Shown here: piece by piece, positions 58,408 to 64,000 of the stretch
How positions within the stretch are numbered: position 1 is the first letter of the stretch
How the letters are laid out: each line of letters opens with the position of its first letter
From: Tragulus kanchil
Lineage: Eukaryota > Chordata > Mammalia > Artiodactyla > Tragulidae
Assembly (NCBI GenBank): GCA_022376925.1
Contig: JAIOJX010000005.1
Coordinates: 155,449,501-155,513,500, forward strand
Reading direction: 5' to 3'
DNA length: 64,000 nucleotides
Notes under the pieces: generated by a model
What the model saw: only the letters and a program-made list of their open reading frames with translations
Told to the model about the DNA's origin: nothing
The model's database searches: none
Made by a program: the position numbers and the translations under genes

Positions 58408-60605
58408 AGAAGGAGAAGAGCCTCCCTGTCCCAAGTCCTGGATGAGCTCTGATCAATTAATTACCAGGCAGGTCGTGTGAACCAGTGGATATTAGAGGCA
58501 GGGTCATCCCGCCCAGCTGTCCTGACTTCTCAGAGTGTCAGTCTCCTCATCTGTAAAATGGAGACAATGGTGTTGACTTTGTCCATCTGCTGTGAGGATC
58601 AAAGGGTCATTTCCTAGACTGGTAGAAGGGAGTTTAAGACTGAAAAGCTGAAAGAGCTTTGCTTAAATTATTCAGAGGGAAGGCTCCATTAGATGATAGA
58701 TCCAAGCCAAAGGGTGGGGGCTGACCACAGGTGTGTTTCCTTCGTAGCCAGATTCTGCTTGTGTTAAACATGACGGACATGGCTTTGAGTCTTATAGCTC
58801 AAGGAAAGTATGGTTGCTTTTGAAATCCTGCATGTTTTATCTTATGCATTCAAAATTATTACTCTGAGAAAGGATCCCATAGACTTCACTAGATAGATGA
58901 AGTGTCCATGGTGCAAAAGAGCACAAGAACCTCAACCCGTTGATGAGGTTTCTTCCAGCCCTGACTTTCTCAGTTGATGACCAGGTCTCTGGATGGGAAG
59001 GCGTGGGGAAAGGAAGGCATTTATTCACCAAGTGAAGTCCATGAGATGGAGGGTGGGCATACCATGGAAACCTATGGAGCCGAAGAAACCGTATGTAACT
59101 TCACTTACATATGGTGTCAGGTGTGAGGCTTGTCTGGAGGGCAGCTTTCTTCTCAGGATGTAAAGAAAACAGCACAAGAACTTAAGTGAAGCATATGCAT
59201 TCATATAAATATATATATATATACAGATACATACATATAGATGTACATATATGAAATGAAATAATATATATTGTACATATGATTAAGCAATGTATTATAT
59301 ATGTTAAATTGACAATCTACATTTGTACTTTTATACTTACATAAGTAAGTGTAGAGCATTTGGAACATAAACAAAATGATAAAGAGAGATAAAAATTGCC
59401 TATATCCCACCACTCATAGTTAACCAAAAGCTTTTGGTCTCTAAGTTTTGTTTCACTTCAGAACAATACTTATGATCAATCTAGGGTGTCCTTTTGTTTT
59501 TCTTTCCTGCAGGAAGGAGAAGAGCCTCCCTGTCCCAAGTCCTGGATGAGCTCTGATCAATTAATTACCAGGCAGGTCGTGTGAACCAGTGGATATTAGA
59601 GGCAGGGTCATCCCGCCCAGCTGTCCTGACTTCTCAGAGTGTCAGTCTCCTCATCTGTAAAATGGAGACAATGGTGTTGACTTTGTCCATCTGCTGTGAG
59701 GATCAAAGGGTCATTTCCTAGACTGGTAGAAGGGAGTTTAAGACTGAAAAGCTGAAAGAGCTTTGCTTAAATTATTCAGAGGGAAGGCTCCATTAGATGA
59801 TAGATCCAAGCCAAAGGGTGGGGGCTGACCACAGGTGTGTTTCCTTCGTAGCCAGATTCTGCTTGTGTTAAACATGACGGACATGGCTTTGAGTCTTATA
59901 GCTCAAGGAAAGTATGGTTGCTTTTGAAATCCTGCATGTTTTATCTTATGCATTCAAAATTATTACTCTGAGAAAGGATCCCATAGACTTCACTAGATAG
60001 ATGAAGTGTCCATGGTGCAAAAGAGCACAAGAACCTCAACCCGTTGATGAGGTTTCTTCCAGCCCTGACTTTCTCAGTTGATGACCAGGTCTCTGGATGG
60101 GAAGGCGTGGGGAAAGGAAGGCATTTATTCACCAAGTGAAGTCCATGAGATGGAGGGTGGGCATACCATGGAAACCTATGGAGCCGAAGAAACCGTATGT
60201 AACTTCACTTACATATGGTGTCAGGTGTGAGGCTTGTCTGGAGGGCAGCTTTCTTCTCAGGATGTAAAGAAAACAGCACAAGAACTTAAGTGAAGCATAT
60301 GCATTCATATAAATATATATATATATACAGATACATACATATAGATGTACATATATGAAATGAAATAATATATATTGTACATATGATTAAGCAATGTATT
60401 ATATATGTTAAATTGACAATCTACATTTGTACTTTTATACTTACATAAGTAAGTGTAGAGCATTTGGAACATAAACAAAATGATAAAGAGAGATAAAAAT
60501 TGCCTATATCCCACCACTCATAGTTAACCAAAAGCTTTTGGTCTCTAAGTTTTGTTTCACTTCAGAACAATACTTATGATCAATCTAGGGTGTCCTTTTG
60601 TTCTT
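58408..60605. repeat. Direct duplication 21 (offset 1104)
   Basis: 58408-59500 matches 59512-60605. The end of copy 1 after GTCCTTTTGTT is degraded (TTTCTTTCCTGC). It overlaps duplication 20, so 57289-57689 occurs again at 58408 and 59512. Confidence 0.94.
59200..59290. repeat. TA-rich tract
   Basis: Short (AT)n core ATATATATATAT with ATACATACATA neighbours. Copied at about 60304-60394. Confidence 0.85.
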
Positions 60606-61085
60606 TAACTCTTTCCATTCAACGTTGTAGCTTGCTTAGATCCCATGGTATGAAAATAGTTTTCATTTGGCTATACCATAAATTATGTAATCAATCTTAC
60701 ATTGTTGGCCATTCAGGCTGTTTCTATTTTTCAATATTAAAAGCAAGAAAAAGTAAAGCAGCAATGGCTCTATCTTTGTACATAAATATATTTGTGTAAA
60801 ACTTCAGTGATTTCCTTAGCATATTTTCCTAGGAGTTGAGTCACTGGTTTCATGGTAAGTGATAATCTTTCTACATTGCATATAATCATTTATTTATCCT
60901 CTCACCAGTGAGAGGTACCCATTTTGACCACACCCTTGCCAATTATAGATATATAATTACTTTTCTTTATGCCAATGTCATAGGTGAAAAATGAAACGTG
61001 TTAATTTTTCATTTCTTTGATATCTTCTGAAGTTGACCTTTTGAAAATAAGTATATGTCTTCACTTGTGAATTTATGATATGGCA
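60540..61085 (+). mobile_element. L1M-like LINE 3' end
   Basis: Pattern of an old L1 3' region: CTATACCATAAATTATGTAA, TTGTTGGCCATTCAGGCTGT, TTTTCCTAGGAGTTGAGTCA, CACACCCTTGCCAATTATAG, CATAGGTGAAAAATG, TTCATTTCTTTGATATCTTC. Confidence 0.75.
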
Positions 61086-61370
61086 TTGACTTTGATATAA
61101 AGCGTAAAAGTGAAAGTTACAAGCGCTGAGGCTTGCCAAGGCATAGGACAGAGGGCAATGCAGTTTGGGATGGGAGAGATGCTGGCATTGAGGCATCAGT
61201 AAGCCAAGGTTGCCCAGATGGTGTCCCTCGCTGGGGGTCTCAGAAATCCTGAGAGGGCCCCAGGCAGGGTTGGAGTCATGCGTCTGAAGTCACTCAGAGC
61301 TGACAGTCAAACCACGTTTATTTGGTGATTGAGATCCTGGAGACACTAGCTTTATAAAATAGAACTATAC
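61086..61370. other. Single-copy intron
   Basis: No gene and no recognised repeat. Confidence 0.5.
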
Positions 61371-61838
61371 ACAGACCTCAGAGACATTTGGGGGTTGGGT
61401 TCCAGGCCATGGCAATACAGCAAATATTGCAGTAAAGCAAGTCACATGAATGTTTTGGTTTCCTAGTACATATAAAAGTTATGCTTACCCTGTGCTGTAG
61501 TCTGTTAAAAGTACATAACATTATGTCTAAAAAATGTACACACTTTAATTAAAAACTACCTTATTGCTAAAGTACTCTGGCCATCATTGGAGCCTTCAGT
61601 GAATCATAGCAGTAACACCAATGATCCCTGATCACAGACACCATAACAAATATAATAAGAATGAAAAAGTTTGAAATTGTGAGAGAATTACCAGAGCATG
61701 ACACAGAGACAAGCAAATGCTATTAAAAAAAACATAGCCTATAGACTTATTCAATGCAGCATTGCCCCAAATCTTCAGTGTAAGAAACAGTACAGTATTT
61801 GCAAAGTGCAATAAGCAAAGCACAATAAAACAAAGTAA
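61371..61838. mobile_element. Internally deleted Tigger1 (pogo/TcMar) DNA transposon
   Basis: Left end CAGACCTCAGAGACATTTGG, GGTTGGGTTCCAGGCCA, TGTTTTGGTTTCCTAGTACA; right end ATAATAAGAATGAAAAAGTT, GCATGACACAGAGACAAGCA, GCAATAAGCAAAGCACAATA. The two ends join near 61615 without the transposase region, so it is a non-autonomous remnant. Confidence 0.85.
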
Positions 61839-62283
61839 ATGGAAGCATCAGAAAGCTCGGGGAACAATACTGATTTCCCCTGACCGAGGTCTTGAAGATT
61901 AAAAGAGAAACCGCATGGAAAGCTCTCTGGTCATGCAGACACGTGGTAAGTGTTCGGGTAATACATATTATTATTATTGTTGTTAGCAGTAGGGGTCATA
62001 GTAATAGCAATGGTGAGAGTGAGACCATTATCTTGTCTACCATCCTGGGGGAGCAAAGGGAAGAGGAAGGTTAGATACACACCTCAGTCTTTAAGAAGAT
62101 GGATTGCCAAAATTTAAAGGAAAAGGACAATGTGAGTCTGTAGCCAGTTAATAGTAACAGCCATCGCTAGACAGCATTATTCCCAGTGTGCTGTGGGTTT
62201 TACATGTAGCTTTTCAAGAAGTATCTCATTCCATTCTCCTGGACATACCAGGAAGTCTAAAAGACCAAGAGGATTAAACTCTT
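61839..62283. other. Single-copy intron
   Basis: No gene. A short ATT-rich run lies at about 61965-61985. Confidence 0.5.
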
Positions 62284-62390
62284 CCTTGAGCAAGCTCCGG
62301 GTGATGCTAAAGGACAAATAAGCCTGGCATGCTGCAGTCCACGGCATCACAAAGAGTCGGACGCCACTGAGTGACTGAGCCACAACAAGG
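62284..62390 (+). mobile_element. BovB/Bov-A 3' tail fragment
   Basis: CATGCTGCAGTCCACGGCAT, CACAAAGAGTCGGACGCCAC and TGAGTGACTGAGCCACAACA match the shared 3' end of BovB and Bov-A. Confidence 0.8.
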
Positions 62391-62639
62391 TTGTGTGGCC
62401 AGAAAGAGGCAGGACTGGTGTGGACCCAGGCCCCTGGCTTCAGCGCTGACGCTCAGTCAATGTGGCCATGCTGCCTTCATCCTAACAGTGCGACTGGCCG
62501 TTAGGACAAATAAGAGACTCCTAGGAAGAAGCACTGGGGTTTTAGAAAGTAAATTGTCCCCACAAGAAAGAAGAGACAGCAGCCAGCTGCACATTGGCTT
62601 TGTGACGTGCTCAGCCTTCAATAGAGATGTGTTCAAAAG

Positions 62640-63340
62640 AAGGGCAGAAAGGCTTCTATCCAAAGATCACTATTACAACATTCAAAAAACTAAGATCATG
62701 GCATCTGGTCTGATCACTTCATGGCAAGTGTAAAAAGTGGCAATGGTGACAAATTTTATTTTCTTGGGCTCCAAAACCACTGTGGATGGTGACTGCAGCC
62801 ACAAAATTCAAACATGCTTGCTCCTTGGAAGAGGAGCTATGGCAAACCTGGACAGCATATTAAAAAGCAGAGACATCGCTTTGCTGACAAAGGTCCATAT
62901 AGTCAAAACTGCAGTTTTTCCAGAAGTCATGTACAGGTGTGAGAGTTGGACAAAAAGAAGGCTGAGTGCCAAAGAGTTGATGTTTTCAAAATGTGGTGCT
63001 GGAGAAGACACTTAGGAGTCCCTTGGACTGCAAGGAGATCAAACCAGTCAATCCTAAAGAAAATCAGCCCTGAGTATGTATTGGAAGAACTGCTGCCGAA
63101 GCTCGAATCCTTTGGCCACCTGATGCAAAGAGCTGACCCAGGAAAAGACCCTGATGCTGGGAAAGACTGAGGGGAAGAGGAGAAGAGGGCAAGAGAGAAT
63201 AAGATGGTTGGAAGGCATCAGTGACTCAATGGATATGAGTTTGAGCAATGTCTGAGAAATTGTGAAGGACAGAGGAGTCTGGTGTGCTGCAGTTCACGGG
63301 ATCATAAAGAGCCAGACATGACTGGGCGACTGAACAAAAC
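62640..63340 (+). mobile_element. BovB (RTE) LINE, 3' end with reverse-transcriptase C-terminal remnant
   Basis: The translation in shifting frames recalls the BovB RT C-terminus: NIQKTKIMASG, FIFLGSK, LDSILKSRDIALLTKVHIVK, VMYRCESWT, then WCWRRHLGVPWTARRSNQSI and FGHLMQRAD. Frameshifts and a stop near 62732 break it, so it is inactive. It ends in the usual TCACGGGATCATAAAGAGCC type 3' end. Confidence 0.92.
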
Positions 63341-63606
63341 ACACCATGCAGAGGAACTCTGTAAAGAGGCAGGGCTTTTAATCCATGTTAGTTGGAGGAA
63401 GGAGAAACCTGCTGGCTGGAAGGAAAGCTGCAGGAGATTAGACAAGACCTGCAGGAAAAGACACACAGTTTCCAATCCCCCACCCCGCCCCGCAAGAACA
63501 GTGGTGGCAATAATGGTACAAATCTACATTGAGCGCTCATTGGAATCAGGTTCTTTCCTGAGGACTCTATACGACAAATTCAGTTTTCTCAAAACCCTGG
63601 GAGGTG

Positions 63607-63914
63607 GGGCATCCCTGGTGGTCCAGTGGGTAAGGACACCGCCTTGCAGTGCAAGGGGTGCCCGTTCAAACCCTGGCCTGGGAAGATCCCACGTGCCGCG
63701 GAGCGGCTGGACCGAGGTGTCCAATTACGGAGCCAGAGCTCTGGAGCGCATGCGCCCAGAGCCGGTGCTCTGCGACAACAGAGGCCACTGAGATGGGAGG
63801 CCCACACAGGCCAAAGAACAAAGATGGATGAAAATAGATAAATGAGAGACCAATAGAAGTGGCCCGCCCGCCCCACTCCCTCCCCAACCTGCCTCCCCAA
63901 AAAGAAAAAAAGAA
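63607..63914 (+). mobile_element. CHR-type SINE with a perfect 16-bp target-site duplication
   Basis: Head GGTCCAGTGGGTAAGGACAC, body GAAGATCCCACGTGCCGCGG and GAAGTGGCCCGCCCGCC, A-rich tail. AAAACCCTGGGAGGTG flanks it at 63591-63606 and 63915-63930, without mismatch, so the insertion is probably fairly recent. Same subfamily as 62-400, opposite strand. Confidence 0.92.
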
Positions 63915-64000
63915 AAAACCCTGGGAGGTGAGAACTACCCTTATTCCACTTCTTGTATAAAGAAACTGGCTCAACGCTTCAGAGACAGATTGAATCCAGG

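Larger units (their letters stand above)
55248..64000 (+). other. LRFN2: LRFN2 intron following the first coding exon (3' end outside the window)
   Basis: No sequence for the rest of the FN3 domain, the transmembrane helix or the PDZ-ligand tail is found in any frame, so the next exon lies beyond 64000. The stretch holds three chained duplications (to about 60605) and then transposon-rich single-copy intron. Confidence 0.85.

Noticed and set aside
59201..59413. 70-codon minus frame rich in Tyr/Ile (repeated at 60305)
   Set aside because: Translation of an AT-rich TA tract, copied by duplication 21.
62737..63170. Possible host gene with LKSRDIALLTK and WCWRRHLGVPWTARR peptides
   Set aside because: These are BovB reverse-transcriptase tail sequences in broken frames.

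Overview
The window is mammalian nuclear DNA from a ruminant, most likely a bovid. This is shown by the dense bovid-type repeats (BovB/RTE LINE 3' ends, Bov-tA/Bov-A2 SINEs, CHR-type tRNA-Glu SINEs, an L1_BT-like 3' end) together with older mammalian repeats (MIR, L2, L1M, Tigger1, hAT-type MER elements). There is no bacterial, phage, plasmid or CRISPR content and no rRNA or tRNA gene.

The only protein-coding exon I can support is at 53823-55247 (+). It is the large first coding exon of LRFN2 (SALM1), a synaptic adhesion molecule: signal peptide, LRRNT, seven leucine-rich repeats, LRRCT, one I-set Ig domain and the start of a fibronectin III domain. It ends at a phase-2 splice donor. The exon for the transmembrane segment and cytoplasmic tail is not in the window. 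Everything before 53823 is read as intron 1 (or upstream intron) and everything after 55247 as the next intron.

The dominant structure is not a gene. About every 2-6 kb a block of roughly 1.04-1.19 kb is followed directly by a second copy of itself in the same orientation. I count 21 such junctions (near 840, 5885, 9245, 15343, 19584, 21849, 23845, 26206, 28159, 30280, 33430, 38302, 40126, 41989, 44108, 46320, 49360, 52022, 55700, 57689, 59505). Adding the copy offsets gives about 23.5 kb of redundant sequence, so the real locus is probably near 40 kb. Differences cluster at the inner junction (end of copy 1, start of copy 2), and at several junctions the degraded copy reads as the good copy with bases dropped and none substituted. 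This fits unmerged overlaps in a draft long-read assembly and no biological duplication process I know of. One of these blocks copies the 3' half of the LRFN2 exon (55704-56362), giving a false second Ig/FN3 segment and a second splice donor.

Layout: 1-4798 intron with a duplicated SINE block; 4799-10336 two duplicated blocks; 10337-14200 single-copy intron with SINE and BovB fragments; 14201-16441 duplicated; 16442-18506 single-copy, L1M with nested SINEs; 18507-31375 almost continuous overlapping duplications; 31376-37167 single-copy stretches around one duplication, with a 38-bp minisatellite; 37168-47485 continuous duplications, parts in three copies; 47486-53822 two more duplications and the approach to the exon; 53823-60605 LRFN2 exon plus three chained duplications; 60606-64000 single-copy intron with L1M, Tigger1, a BovB 3' end and a young CHR SINE with perfect target-site duplications. 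I found no convincing new biological system. The things worth following up are the false-duplication pattern, a dispersed 38-bp minisatellite, and a few unexplained repeat-free islands that look like conserved non-coding elements.
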